In this document: positions 1 through 7,813 of the stretch, piece by piece
Numbering within the stretch: the stretch's first letter is position 1
Layout of the letters: the number at the start of each line of letters is the position of its first letter
Source of the DNA: JAGVSZ01 sp019137045
Lineage (GTDB): Bacteria; Pseudomonadota; Gammaproteobacteria; Burkholderiales; SG8-39
Direction of reading: 5' to 3'
Assembly (NCBI GenBank): GCA_046347635.1
Contig: JAXMFT010000011.1
Location: 122,455 to 186,454, forward strand
Length of the DNA: 64,000 bases
The notes under the pieces: model-generated
Told to the model about the DNA's origin: nothing
The model's input: only the letters and a program-made list of their open reading frames with translations
Database searches by the model: none
Translations under genes and position numbers: made by a program

Positions 1-149
1 AGCCGGCGCGCCTCGTCGAGGGCCGCGCGATCGACGTCGCAGACGTGCACGCGCGCCCCGTGGTCGAGGAACGTCCTGGCGATGGCGCGGCCGATCCCGG
101 CCGCGCCGGCGGTGACGAGCACGCGCAGGCCTTGCGCAGACGTGTCCAT
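1..149 (-). CDS. Short-chain dehydrogenase/reductase, N-terminal part
   Basis: The minus-strand reading frame starts at an ATG (complement of 147-149) and runs off the left edge, so only about 49 residues are visible. They show the start of a Rossmann fold: a beta strand, the glycine-rich TAGAAGIGRAIA nucleotide-binding turn, then VHVCDVD, whose acidic residue at the end of the second strand usually favours NAD(H) over NADP(H). This is typical of the SDR superfamily. The substrate cannot be told from this fragment. It is divergent from tsaB. Confidence 0.75.
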   Translation of the reverse strand, partial: MDTSAQGLRVLVTAGAAGIGRAIARTFLDHGARVHVCDVDRAALDEARR

Positions 150-187
150 GGAGCCTCCCTGGGCGCGGGAGTGTACCGCCGCACCGG

Positions 188-193
188 TAGAAT
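188..193 (+). promoter_or_regulatory. Candidate -10 element of tsaB
   Basis: TAGAAT matches the sigma70 -10 consensus at four of six positions and stands out in GC-rich DNA. No convincing -35 is seen upstream. It sits so close to the start codon at 206 that the leader would be only a few bases long. Confidence 0.35.
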
Positions 194-205
194 GGCGCAC
201 TGTCG

Positions 206-877
206 ATGAACATTCTCGCCATCGAAACGGCCACCGAGGTGCTGTCGCTCGCGCTCGGCACCGGCGCGCGCGTGCACGAAACGACGCTCGCGGCGGGAGC
301 GCGCCAGGCCGAGCTCATTCTGGGCGAGATCGACGCGCTGCTGCGACGGGCCGGGCTCGGCGTGCGGAATCTCGACGCGATCGCGTTCGGCGCGGGGCCG
401 GGCTCCTTCACCGGCCTGCGGATCGCGTGCGGCGTCGCGCAGGGCATCGCGGCGGCGCGCGTGCTGCCGGTGCTCGGCGTGGGCACGCTCGAGGCGCTCG
501 CCGAGGCGAGCGGCGTCAAGCGCGCGATCGCCTGCCTCGATGCGCGCATGGGCGAGGTGTACCATGCCGCGTTCGAGAGGCGGGACGGCACGTTGCACGA
601 GATCATTCCCGCGGGGCTCGATCGCCCCGATGCGCTCCCGCTGCCGCCGGGCGAGGGCTGGACCGGGTGCGGACCGGGCTTCGCCGCGCACCGCGCTGCC
701 CTCGTCGCGCGCCTCGGCGCCCGGCTCGAGGCGGTCCGCGCCGAGGTGTTGCCGACCGCCGCCGCGGTGCTGCGGCTCGCGGCGCCGCGCCTCGCCGCCG
801 GCGAGAGAAGCGACCCCGAGCGCGCCGTGCCGGTCTACCTGCGCGAACGCGTCGCGCTGAAGACCGCCGAGCGATGA
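206..877 (+). CDS. tsaB: tRNA threonylcarbamoyladenosine biosynthesis protein TsaB
   Basis: TsaB partners TsaD and TsaE in making the t6A modification at position 37 of ANN-decoding tRNAs, in the cytoplasm. The 223-residue protein opens with MNILAIETAT and carries the ASKHA-fold motif GPGSFTGLR at residues 64-72, both hallmarks of the family; the length is normal. The stop overlaps the rimI start (ATGA), an arrangement common in proteobacteria. A TAGAAT hexamer at 188-193 lies only 12 bases before the start codon, so any transcript from it would have a very short leader. Confidence 0.93.
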   Translation: MNILAIETATEVLSLALGTGARVHETTLAAGARQAELILGEIDALLRRAGLGVRNLDAIAFGAGPGSFTGLRIACGVAQGIAAARVLPVLGVGTLEALAEASGVKRAIACLDARMGEVYHAAFERRDGTLHEIIPAGLDRPDALPLPPGEGWTGCGPGFAAHRAALVARLGARLEAVRAEVLPTAAAVLRLAAPRLAAGERSDPERAVPVYLRERVALKTAER

Positions 878-1335
878 GCGCGCTGCCCCGGCCCGAGCTG
901 CGCTGCCGCCCGCTCGCCGCGCGCGACCTGGAGGCGGTGGCCGCGATCGAGCAGGACATCTACGAGTTTCCATGGACGCTCGGCAACTTCCGCGACTCGC
1001 TCGCGGCCGGGTACAGCTGCTGGGCCGGCGTCGCGGACGGCGCCCTGGCCGGCTACGCGATCATGATGATCGGAGCGGGCGAGGCGCACCTGCTCAACCT
1101 GAGCGTCGCTGCGCCGTTCCAGCGGCGCGGATTCGGGCGCGACCTGCTCGTGCACCTGATGGGCGTCGCGCGGAGCTACGGCGCGCGCGTCCTCCTGCTC
1201 GAGGTGCGCCCCTCCAACCGCGCCGCGCGCGCGCTGTACGCCGGGTTCGGGTTCGAGCAGGTCGGCGCGCGGCGCGACTACTACCCGGCGCGCGAGGGGC
1301 GCGAGGACGCGCTGCTGCTGAGCCATCCCTTGTGA
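874..1335 (+). CDS. rimI: Ribosomal protein S18-alanine N-acetyltransferase RimI
   Basis: This 153-residue GNAT enzyme is predicted to acetylate the N-terminal alanine of ribosomal protein S18 using acetyl-CoA. The start ATG overlaps the tsaB stop. Visible family features are YEFPWTLGNFRDS near the N-terminus, the acetyl-CoA loop FQRRGFGRDLL, and the C-terminal LEVRPSNRAARALYAGFGF. The tsaB-rimI-UDG order is a frequent proteobacterial arrangement. Its stop overlaps the GTG start of the next gene. Confidence 0.92.
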   Translation: MSALPRPELRCRPLAARDLEAVAAIEQDIYEFPWTLGNFRDSLAAGYSCWAGVADGALAGYAIMMIGAGEAHLLNLSVAAPFQRRGFGRDLLVHLMGVARSYGARVLLLEVRPSNRAARALYAGFGFEQVGARRDYYPAREGREDALLLSHPL

Positions 1336-2102
1336 CCGCGCGCCGCGATCTCCTCCTCGACGAGATGGGGCTCGGCCCGCGCTGGCGGCTGCGCCGGCGG
1401 GGTGCCGCGGCGGTGCCGGCGCCGGGGGAAGCGCCCCGCGGCGAGGTTGCGGGGCGCGCGCCCGACCGGCAGGAGGGCGAACCGGCGGCGCTCGTGCCCG
1501 ACGAGCGCGCGGCACGCATCGCGGCGCTCGACTGGGCCGCGCTCAAGGCAGCGGTCGCGGAGTGCGCCGACTGTCCGCTCTGCAAGGTGCGCCGCAACAG
1601 CGTCTTCGGCGTCGGGGACGAGCGGGCGGAGTGGATGGTCGTCGGGGAGGCGCCGGGCGCGGAAGAGGACGCGCGCGGCGAGCCCTTCGTCGGCCAGGCC
1701 GGACGGCTGCTCGACAGCATGCTCGCCGCGCTCGGGCTCGCGCGCGGCGCGAACGTCTACATCGCCAATGTCCTCAAGTGCCGCCCGCCCGGGAACCGCA
1801 ACCCCGAGCCCTTCGAGGTGGCGCAGTGCAGTCCGCACCTCGTGCGTCAGATCGCCCTGATCCGCCCGAAGCTCATCCTCGCGTTGGGGCGCTTCGCGGC
1901 GCAGACGCTGCTCGGCACCGACGCGAGCATCGCGAGCCTGCGCGGGCGGCTGTTCGAGTACCAGGGCGTGCCGCTCATCGTGAGCTACCATCCCGCCTAC
2001 CTCCTGCGCAACCTGCCCGACAAGGCGAAGGCGTGGGAGGATCTGTGCTTCGCGCGCGCGACGATGGGCGGGTTGAAAGCGTCCGGCGCGGCGCCACCTT
2101 GA
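1332..2102 (+). CDS. Type 4 uracil-DNA glycosylase (Fe-S)
   Basis: Predicted to excise uracil from DNA to start base-excision repair. The 256-residue frame uses a GTG start that overlaps the rimI stop (GTGA); an internal ATG at 1365 is the alternative. Family 4 features are the cysteine cluster CADCPLC (residues 78-84), motif A GEAPGAEED (105-113), a further cysteine in VLKCRPPGNRNPEP, and motif B SYHPAYLLR. These cysteines fit the 4Fe-4S cluster of this family. The N-terminal 60 residues are alanine/arginine-rich and probably a flexible extension. Confidence 0.9.
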   Translation: MTARRDLLLDEMGLGPRWRLRRRGAAAVPAPGEAPRGEVAGRAPDRQEGEPAALVPDERAARIAALDWAALKAAVAECADCPLCKVRRNSVFGVGDERAEWMVVGEAPGAEEDARGEPFVGQAGRLLDSMLAALGLARGANVYIANVLKCRPPGNRNPEPFEVAQCSPHLVRQIALIRPKLILALGRFAAQTLLGTDASIASLRGRLFEYQGVPLIVSYHPAYLLRNLPDKAKAWEDLCFARATMGGLKASGAAPP

Positions 2103-2136
2103 CCGTTCAACAACGACCGCAAAGGGGAATCCGAAC

Positions 2137-2733
2137 ATGAAGAGACTGTGGGCCGTGCTCGCCGCCGCCGGGGCGCTCGCGCTCGGGGGCTGCGGCTACA
2201 ACGACATCCAGCGCGCCGACGAAGGCATCAACGCCGCCTGGTCGGAGGTGACCAACCAGTACCAGCGCCGCGCCGACCTGATCCCCAACCTGGTCGAAAC
2301 GGTGAAGGGCTTCGCGCAGCAGGAGAAGGACGTCCTCACGCAGGTGACCGAGGCGCGCTCGCGCGCCGGCCAGGTCAAGCTGACTCCCGAGATGCTCAAC
2401 GATCCGGCTGCGCTCCAGCGCTTCCAGCAGGCGCAGGGCGACCTCACCGGCGCGCTCTCCCGGCTGATGGTGGTCGTGGAGAGGTACCCGGAGCTGAAGT
2501 CGGACAAGAACTTCCTCGAGCTGCAGGCCCAGCTCGAAGGGACCGAGAACCGCATCGGCGTGGCGCGCAACCGCTACATCAAGGCGGTGCAGGACTACAA
2601 CGTGCTGGTGCGCGAGTTTCCGGTCAACCTGACCGCCATGGTGTTCGGATACAAGACGAAGCCGAACTTCACCGTCGAGAACGAGAAGGCGATCCAGACC
2701 GCACCGAAGGTCGACTTCGGCGGCAAGAAGTAG
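2137..2733 (+). CDS. lemA: LemA family lipoprotein
   Basis: A 198-residue LemA protein. The N-terminus is a lipoprotein signal ending LALGGC, with C19 as the probable lipidated cysteine, so it should be membrane-anchored facing the periplasm. The DLIPNLVETVKGFAQQEK segment is the family signature. The rest is predicted helical. LemA proteins are commonly encoded beside TPM-domain genes, as here, and the three genes at 2137-4172 look like one operon. The molecular function is not settled. Confidence 0.9.
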   Translation: MKRLWAVLAAAGALALGGCGYNDIQRADEGINAAWSEVTNQYQRRADLIPNLVETVKGFAQQEKDVLTQVTEARSRAGQVKLTPEMLNDPAALQRFQQAQGDLTGALSRLMVVVERYPELKSDKNFLELQAQLEGTENRIGVARNRYIKAVQDYNVLVREFPVNLTAMVFGYKTKPNFTVENEKAIQTAPKVDFGGKK

Positions 2734-2749
2734 CGCTCCTCGCGCGGCG

Positions 2750-3658
2750 ATGCTTCGGCGTCTGTCAGCGGCCGCCGGCGCGGCCGGGCTCGCCCTTGCG
2801 GTCGGGTTCGCCGCGGCGCAGGACCTCGTGCCGGTCCCGCCGCTGAAGGCGCACGTCACCGACCTGACCGGAACGCTGTCGGCGCAGCAGGCGGGGGAGC
2901 TCGAGCGGCGTCTCGCCGACTTCGAGGCGCGCAAGGGCAGCCAGATCGCCGTCCTCATCGTCCCGACCACCGCGCCGGAGGCGATCGAGCAGTACGGAAT
3001 CCGCGTGGCCGATGCGTGGAAGCTCGGCCGCAAGGGCATCGACGACGGCGTGATCCTGCTCGTCGCCAAGAACGACCGCAAGCTGCGGCTGGAGGTCGGC
3101 TACGGGCTGGAGGGGCCGATTCCGGATGCGATCGCGAAACGCGTCATCAGCGAGGTGATCTCGCCGCGCTTTCGCGCGGGCGACTTCTACGGCGGCATCG
3201 CGGCCGGCACGCAGCAGCTGATGCGGCTGATCGAGGGCGAGAAGCTGCCGGCGCCGCCGCCGCGCTCCGAGCCGCAGGGCGAGTTCGGCGCCGGCCCCGA
3301 GGCGCTGATCCTGCTCCTGGTGGTCACGATGGTCCTGGGCGGCGTCCTCTCCGCCGTGCTCGGCCGCCTGCTCGGATCGGCGGCCACCGGCGGCGTGGTC
3401 GGCCTCATCGCCTGGGCGATCGCCGGCGCGCTCGCGATCGGCCTCGGCGCCGGAGTGCTCGCGTTCATCTTCTCGCTGTTCCTCGCGGGGTCGCGCGGCG
3501 GCTTCTCGCGCGGCACCGGGCCGCACCGAGGCGGCTGGACGAGCGGCGGGTGGACCGGCGGCGGCTGGGGCGGCGGGGGCGGCTGGTCCGGCGGCGGCGG
3601 CTGGTCGGGCGGCGGGGGCGGGGGCTTCGGCGGCGGCGGCGCGTCGGGGAACTGGTGA
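2750..3658 (+). CDS. TPM-domain membrane protein with glycine-rich tail (YgcG-like)
   Basis: A 302-residue protein with a signal peptide (residues 1 to about 24, ending AAAQD), a TPM domain (about 35-170, including GIDDGVILLVAKNDRKLRLE and VGYGLEGPIPD), hydrophobic segments around 180-245, and a tail almost entirely of Gly, Trp and Ser. This is the layout of the proteins annotated YgcG or methanol dehydrogenase regulatory. The TPM domain would lie in the periplasm. It follows lemA by 16 bases. The biochemical role is unproven; the link to methanol dehydrogenase is historical annotation. Confidence 0.85.
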   Translation: MLRRLSAAAGAAGLALAVGFAAAQDLVPVPPLKAHVTDLTGTLSAQQAGELERRLADFEARKGSQIAVLIVPTTAPEAIEQYGIRVADAWKLGRKGIDDGVILLVAKNDRKLRLEVGYGLEGPIPDAIAKRVISEVISPRFRAGDFYGGIAAGTQQLMRLIEGEKLPAPPPRSEPQGEFGAGPEALILLLVVTMVLGGVLSAVLGRLLGSAATGGVVGLIAWAIAGALAIGLGAGVLAFIFSLFLAGSRGGFSRGTGPHRGGWTSGGWTGGGWGGGGGWSGGGGWSGGGGGGFGGGGASGNW

Positions 3659-3668
3659 GGGCCGCCCC

Positions 3669-4172
3669 ATGAACCTCGGACGCACCCTGCGGCACCTCTT
3701 CTGCGACTTCTGGAGCGTGCGGCGCGCGTTCCCGCCCGACGCGATGGCGGCCATCGAGCGGGAGATCGGCGCACAGGAGCGCCGCCACGCCGGCGAGCTG
3801 CGGTTCGCGGTCGAGGCGTCGCTGCCGCTCGTCGATCTCCTCCGCAACGTGACCGGGCGCGAGCGCGCGGTCGAGCTGTTCGGCCGCCTGCGGGTCTGGG
3901 ACACCGAGCAGAACACCGGGGTGCTCGTGTACCTCCTCCTCGCCGACCGCGACGTGGAGATCGTCGCCGACCGCGGCATTCACCGGGCGGTGGGCGAGGC
4001 CGGCTGGGCGGCGATCTGCGGCGAGATGGAGCGGGCGTTCGGCCGCGGGGAATTCCTGCAAGGCGTCATCCGCGGCGTGCAGGCGATCAGCGACCTGCTG
4101 GCGACGCATTGCCCGCCGCGCCCGGACAATCCGGACGAGCTCCCGGACCGGCCGGTGATCGTGCGCGACTGA
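3669..4172 (+). CDS. TPM-domain protein without signal peptide
   Basis: This 167-residue protein carries a second TPM domain. Visible are RHAGELRFAVEASLP, the RLRVWDTEQNTGVLVYLLLA strand-rich core and DVEIVADRGIH. There is no evident signal peptide or long membrane segment, so unlike its neighbour it may be cytoplasmic or held by its partner. It follows the YgcG-like gene by 10 bases and completes the lemA-TPM-TPM operon. The function is unknown. Confidence 0.8.
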   Translation: MNLGRTLRHLFCDFWSVRRAFPPDAMAAIEREIGAQERRHAGELRFAVEASLPLVDLLRNVTGRERAVELFGRLRVWDTEQNTGVLVYLLLADRDVEIVADRGIHRAVGEAGWAAICGEMERAFGRGEFLQGVIRGVQAISDLLATHCPPRPDNPDELPDRPVIVRD

Positions 4173-4188
4173 ACCGGGCCGGGCGGCG

Positions 4189-4506
4189 TCAGCCGATCCA
4201 GGCGTGGGCGAGCACGTCGAGGCGCAGGTCCAGGTCGAACGCGTCCGCCCCGCGCGCGGCGCTGAGAGTGACCAGGTGCACGCCGGGCCGGTCGAAGGTC
4301 AAGGCGTGAGCGAACGTCCCGCCCGCGGGAACGGCGGCCTCGGCGAGGATCTTCCCGCCCGCGTCGCGCAGCGTACAGCGCGCGTCCGCGGCGAGCAGCG
4401 CCTCGATGCGGAACGGCTCGCCGACGGCGCGGCGATAGGCCTGCGGATCGCGATTCGCGTTGTACTGCAGCCCGTTGAGGCGCACGAGCTTGACGAGCCG
4501 GGTCAT
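4189..4506 (-). CDS. Conserved-looking small protein of unknown function
   Basis: I do not recognise this 105-residue protein. I chose the ATG (complement of 4504-4506) opening MTRLVKLVRLNGLQYN; a longer in-frame start at 4545 is possible but would begin inside the divergent promoter region. The sequence is mixed and probably beta-rich, with LDVLAHAWIG at the end. No signal peptide or membrane segment is seen. It converges on the TPM gene and is divergent from the gene at 4564, with which it shares a short intergenic region holding an inverted repeat. Confidence 0.55.
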   Translation of the reverse strand: MTRLVKLVRLNGLQYNANRDPQAYRRAVGEPFRIEALLAADARCTLRDAGGKILAEAAVPAGGTFAHALTFDRPGVHLVTLSAARGADAFDLDLRLDVLAHAWIG

Positions 4507-4537
4507 CGCCGCGATTCCTCCGCTAGAATCCGCAGAC

Positions 4538-4553
4538 ATTAGCAAACACTAAT
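4538..4553. promoter_or_regulatory. Inverted repeat between divergent genes (possible operator)
   Basis: ATTAG and CTAAT form a 5-base inverted repeat separated by six bases, in an AT-rich patch 11 bases before the start at 4564 and next to a TAGAAT hexamer at 4524-4529. The position suits an operator or overlapping promoter. No binding protein is implied by the sequence. Confidence 0.35.
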
Positions 4554-4563
4554 ACACAGCGCA

Positions 4564-4959
4564 ATGCCGCAGCCCGTGCTCGCGCAGATCGACGCGGAGA
4601 TGAAGGTCCTGGAATCGGCCTGTCCCGGAGCGGGGGCCGGAGCGCTCGCGGCGGTGCTCGAACCGGCGATCGCGCTCGTCGCGCGCACCCTGCGCGCCGC
4701 GCTCGACGCCGCCGGCAGGCCGGCCCCGGCGCCGGAGGCCGACGTGCTCGAGGTCTGGCGCGCGCTCGTGAAGGGCGATCCGACGTGGAACGCGGTGCGC
4801 GACAGCTGCCGCGAGCTCGTCTTCTATCGCAACTGCCTCGCGGCGGGCCGCGCCGACGCGCTGCCGCCGGTCCCGCACCGGATGGCGGTGCGGACCGCGC
4901 GCCACATCTTCCTCTACGTCCGCTCGCGCCTCGAGCGCGCGGCCGGGGCGCCGCGCTGA
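4564..4959 (+). CDS. Unknown helical protein
   Basis: I do not recognise this 131-residue protein. It looks largely alpha-helical and alanine-rich. A more specific stretch is VWRALVKGDPTWNAVRDSC, followed by RELVFYRNCLAAGRADALP. It has three cysteines and no membrane segment. It is divergent from the 4189-4506 gene and convergent with lplT, 11 bases away. Confidence 0.55.
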   Translation: MPQPVLAQIDAEMKVLESACPGAGAGALAAVLEPAIALVARTLRAALDAAGRPAPAPEADVLEVWRALVKGDPTWNAVRDSCRELVFYRNCLAAGRADALPPVPHRMAVRTARHIFLYVRSRLERAAGAPR

Positions 4960-4970
4960 ACGCGCCGGGC

Positions 4971-6272
4971 TCAGTGCCCGGGCTTGTCCATGCCGATCAG
5001 GTGCAGCGAGTCGCCCTCGCGCTGGTTGCGGAGGTGGCGGCGGCGCACGAGCAGCATGGAGCCGCTCATGAACAGCCCGAACGCCGTGATGACGGTGAAG
5101 ATCGACAGCTCGGCGCGGATCATGAGCGCGTAGAGCGCGAGCATGACGAGGATGGACAGGTTCTCGTTGAAGTTCTGCACCGCGATCGAGTGGCCTGCGC
5201 CCATGAGGATGTGCCCGCGGTGCTGCAGCAGCGCGTTCATCGGCACGACGAAGAATCCGGCGAAGGCCCCCACCCCGACCAGCAGCGCGGTCGCGAGCCA
5301 CAGCTCGCGCACGAAGTTCATCGCGATGACGACCAGGCCCATCGCCACGCCCACCGGCAGCACGTTCACCGACTGGCGCAGGCTGACGAACCGCGCCGCG
5401 GCCACCGCTCCGAGCGCGATCCCCACCGCGGTGATTCCCTGCAGGGCGGTGGCCTTGGAGAGCGGGTAGCCGAGCGCGGCCCGCGCCCACTCGAGCACGA
5501 TGAACTGGAGCGTCGCCCCGGCGCCCCAGAACAGGGTGGTGGTGGCGAGCGAGATCTGGCCGAGCCGGTCGCGCCAGAGCAGGTTGTTGCAGTGGGCGAA
5601 ATCGCGCAGCAGGTAGAAGGGGTTCTTCTTCGGGACGTGGTGGTCGACGCCGGTGTCGGGGATGTACAGGTTGAACGCCGCCGCCGCCAGGTAGCCGAGC
5701 ACGATCACCGCGATGGCCGCCTCCCCGGGGGTGTCGATGTGGGTGTCGATGCGCGGCACGTCGAGCGCGAGCAGCTGGCTCGAGACCGTCTCGCTCACCA
5801 GCAGGCCGCCGAGGAGCGTGCCGAGAATGATCGAGCCGACCGTGAGTCCCTCGATCCAGCCGTTCGCGGCCACGAGCTGGCTCGGCGGCAGCAGCTCGGT
5901 CAGGATCCCGTACTTCGCCGGCGAGTAGGCGGCGGCCCCCAGCCCGACCACCGCGTAGGCGACCAGCACGGTGAAATACGGTTCGGTGCCCGGCAGGGTG
6001 AACTGGGCGTAGAAGAACATCATGGCGCAGCCGGCGACCTTGATCATGTTCGTGATGAACATGACGCGACCCTTGGGCATCGAATCGGCGAACGCGCCGA
6101 CGAACGCCGCCAGCAGGACGTACGAGACGGTGAAGAAGAACTTGAGCAGCGGCACCATCCATGCCGGCCCGTGCAGCTGCGCGAGGAGCTGGATCGCCGC
6201 GATCAGCAGGGCGTTGTCGGCGAGCGACGAGAAGAACTGCGCCGCCATGATGGTGTAGAACCCGCGCTTCAT
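4971..6272 (-). CDS. lplT: Lysophospholipid transporter LplT (MFS)
   Basis: Predicted inner-membrane major facilitator that flips lysophospholipids inward for reacylation. The 433-residue protein starts at MKRGFYTIMAAQFFSSLADN, a typical LplT opening, and has about 12 hydrophobic segments. Landmarks are GAFADSMPKGRVMFITN after helix 2 and YSPAKYGILTELLP. No aas acyltransferase lies beside it here. In betaproteobacteria lplT is often near alr and radA, as it is here, 2.7 kb away. Confidence 0.9.
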   Translation of the reverse strand: MKRGFYTIMAAQFFSSLADNALLIAAIQLLAQLHGPAWMVPLLKFFFTVSYVLLAAFVGAFADSMPKGRVMFITNMIKVAGCAMMFFYAQFTLPGTEPYFTVLVAYAVVGLGAAAYSPAKYGILTELLPPSQLVAANGWIEGLTVGSIILGTLLGGLLVSETVSSQLLALDVPRIDTHIDTPGEAAIAVIVLGYLAAAAFNLYIPDTGVDHHVPKKNPFYLLRDFAHCNNLLWRDRLGQISLATTTLFWGAGATLQFIVLEWARAALGYPLSKATALQGITAVGIALGAVAAARFVSLRQSVNVLPVGVAMGLVVIAMNFVRELWLATALLVGVGAFAGFFVVPMNALLQHRGHILMGAGHSIAVQNFNENLSILVMLALYALMIRAELSIFTVITAFGLFMSGSMLLVRRRHLRNQREGDSLHLIGMDKPGH

Positions 6273-6286
6273 GGGGCGGCGCGCCG

Positions 6287-6778
6287 CTAGCGGGCGGGGG
6301 TGTCGGCGGACGGCTCGTCGCGAGCGGGCGGCGCGGCGCCCGCAGCCGCCGCGCGCAGGGCGCGCTCCTGCTCCGCGAAGGAGCGCGGGCGCCCGGCGGG
6401 CGGCGCCAGCACGCGCCCGGTATAGCCGGGCGGCGGCGCTTCGCCCGCGAGGAAGACCTGGCGCCGGATGCGCTTGTTGAGTGCCGTGACCCGGCGGTCG
6501 ATCCACCATGCGTCGCACGCGGCGGCGACGACCATCCCCGCGACGATGGCCGCGGCGACGCGCCAGTCCCAGAGCGCAGCGGCGAGCGCGACGGCGGTCG
6601 CGCCGCGCCACGCCCATGCGCCCTTGGGGTCGTCCAGGTAGGCGCGGTGGAGCCCGAGCGGCGCCGCGGCGAGCAGGGTCCAGGCGCGGGCCCGTCGCTT
6701 CAGGCGCGCGGCCAGCTCCAGATTCGCCCGCTGCAGCCCGGCGCCGCCCAGGTCGCGCCGCTTCCAACCCTCGCTCAA
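6287..6778 (-). CDS. TM2-like small membrane protein
   Basis: A 163-residue protein that ends 14 bases before lplT starts on the same strand, so the two are probably cotranscribed. Residues around 35-60 resemble a TM2 domain, with LGLHRAYLDDPKGAWAW in place of the usual G.H.FYLG motif, and two hydrophobic segments follow. The N-terminus is basic and the C-terminal third is hydrophilic and proline/alanine-rich. Function unknown. The TM2 call rests on pattern similarity only. Confidence 0.65.
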   Translation of the reverse strand: MSEGWKRRDLGGAGLQRANLELAARLKRRARAWTLLAAAPLGLHRAYLDDPKGAWAWRGATAVALAAALWDWRVAAAIVAGMVVAAACDAWWIDRRVTALNKRIRRQVFLAGEAPPPGYTGRVLAPPAGRPRSFAEQERALRAAAAGAAPPARDEPSADTPAR

Positions 6779-6811
6779 GGAATCACTCGTCGGGGAAACC
6801 GATTCGGCCGG

Positions 6812-6842
6812 TCATAAGTTTTGTTCATCGGCCGATTTATGA
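6812..6842. promoter_or_regulatory. Inverted repeat in divergent promoter region of the LysR gene
   Basis: TCATAA (6812-6817) and TTATGA (6837-6842) are exact inverted repeats 19 bases apart, in the AT-rich gap between the TM2-like gene and the divergent LysR gene. The position suits autoregulation, which is common for LysR-type regulators. TATGAT at 6838-6843 could serve as a -10. Confidence 0.4.
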
Positions 6843-6890
6843 TTGAATAGCGGCGCGCAGGATAGCACACGCCCCCGCGCGTCCAGACCG

Positions 6891-7793
6891 ATGGCCGACC
6901 GCCGACTCCAGGTATTCCACGCCGTGGCGAAGCAGATGAGCTTCACCAAGGCGGCCGAGTCCCTGTTCATGACCCAGCCCGCGGTCACCTTCCAGATCAA
7001 GCAGCTGGAAGAGCACTTCAACACCCGGCTCTTCGAGCGCGGGCACGGCCGCATCGCGCTCACGCCGGCCGGGGAGATCGTGCTCGAGTACGCCGAGCGC
7101 ATCCTCGCGCTCACCTCGGAGCTCGAGACGCGGCTGCGCGAGATGACCGGGCGCCTGTCGGGGCCGCTGCTCATCGGGGCGAGCACGACGATCGCGGAAT
7201 TCCTGCTCCCGCGCGTGCTCGGGGAGTTCAAGGCCCGGCATCCGGAGGTGCAGCCGAAGCTCGTGGTCGCCAACTCCGAGGCGATCGAGAACCGCGTCGC
7301 CGAGCACACGCTCGACATCGGGCTGATCGAGGCCCCGTCGCACCTCCCGTCGCTGCTCACCCAGATGTGCTGCGAGGACGAGCTGCAGGTGATCGTCGCG
7401 TCCACGCACCCGCTCGCGAAAGCGAAGTCGGTCTCGCCCAAGCAGCTCATCGCCTATCCCTACGTGAGCCGCGAGAGCGGCTCCGGGACGCGCGAGTTCA
7501 CCGACCTCTACTTCCGCAAGGCGGGCGTGAACCCGACCGAGCTCAGCGTGGCGATGGAGCTCGGCAGCCCCGAGGCGCTCAAGGGCGTAGTCGAGACCGG
7601 GCTCGGGTTCGCGATCCTGTCGAAGGCGACGGTGGCCAAGGAGCAGAGGCTGGGCGCGCTGGTGGCGGTGCCGCTGCACCCCAGGCTGCTGCGCTCGCTC
7701 TCGCTCGTCTATCCCAAGCAGAAGTTCCGCTCGCGGCTGGTGAACACCTTCGTCGAGTTTGCGCGCGATCGCCTGAAGGACGCGGTGCTGTAG
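6891..7793 (+). CDS. LysR-family transcriptional regulator (CysL/YeiE-like)
   Basis: A 300-residue LysR regulator starting at the ATG of MADRRLQVFHAVAKQ. The N-terminal winged helix-turn-helix (about 1-60) contains SFTKAAESLFMTQPAVTFQI; the substrate-binding domain (about 90-290) contains GASTTIAEFLLPRVLGEF and ELGSPEALKGVVETGLGFAI. The opening recalls the CysL/YeiE/CbbR branch, whose members sense sulfur or carbon metabolites. The effector here is unknown. The neighbours (TM2-like gene and amidotransferase homologue) do not name a regulon. Confidence 0.85.
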   Translation: MADRRLQVFHAVAKQMSFTKAAESLFMTQPAVTFQIKQLEEHFNTRLFERGHGRIALTPAGEIVLEYAERILALTSELETRLREMTGRLSGPLLIGASTTIAEFLLPRVLGEFKARHPEVQPKLVVANSEAIENRVAEHTLDIGLIEAPSHLPSLLTQMCCEDELQVIVASTHPLAKAKSVSPKQLIAYPYVSRESGSGTREFTDLYFRKAGVNPTELSVAMELGSPEALKGVVETGLGFAILSKATVAKEQRLGALVAVPLHPRLLRSLSLVYPKQKFRSRLVNTFVEFARDRLKDAVL

Positions 7794-7813
7794 GGTCGGA
7801 GCGGCGCGCCCGC

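Noticed and set aside
3535..3655. GGC/GGCGG repeat run that looks like a simple repeat
   Set aside because: It encodes the Gly/Trp/Ser-rich tail normal for YgcG-type TPM proteins, so it is part of the gene.
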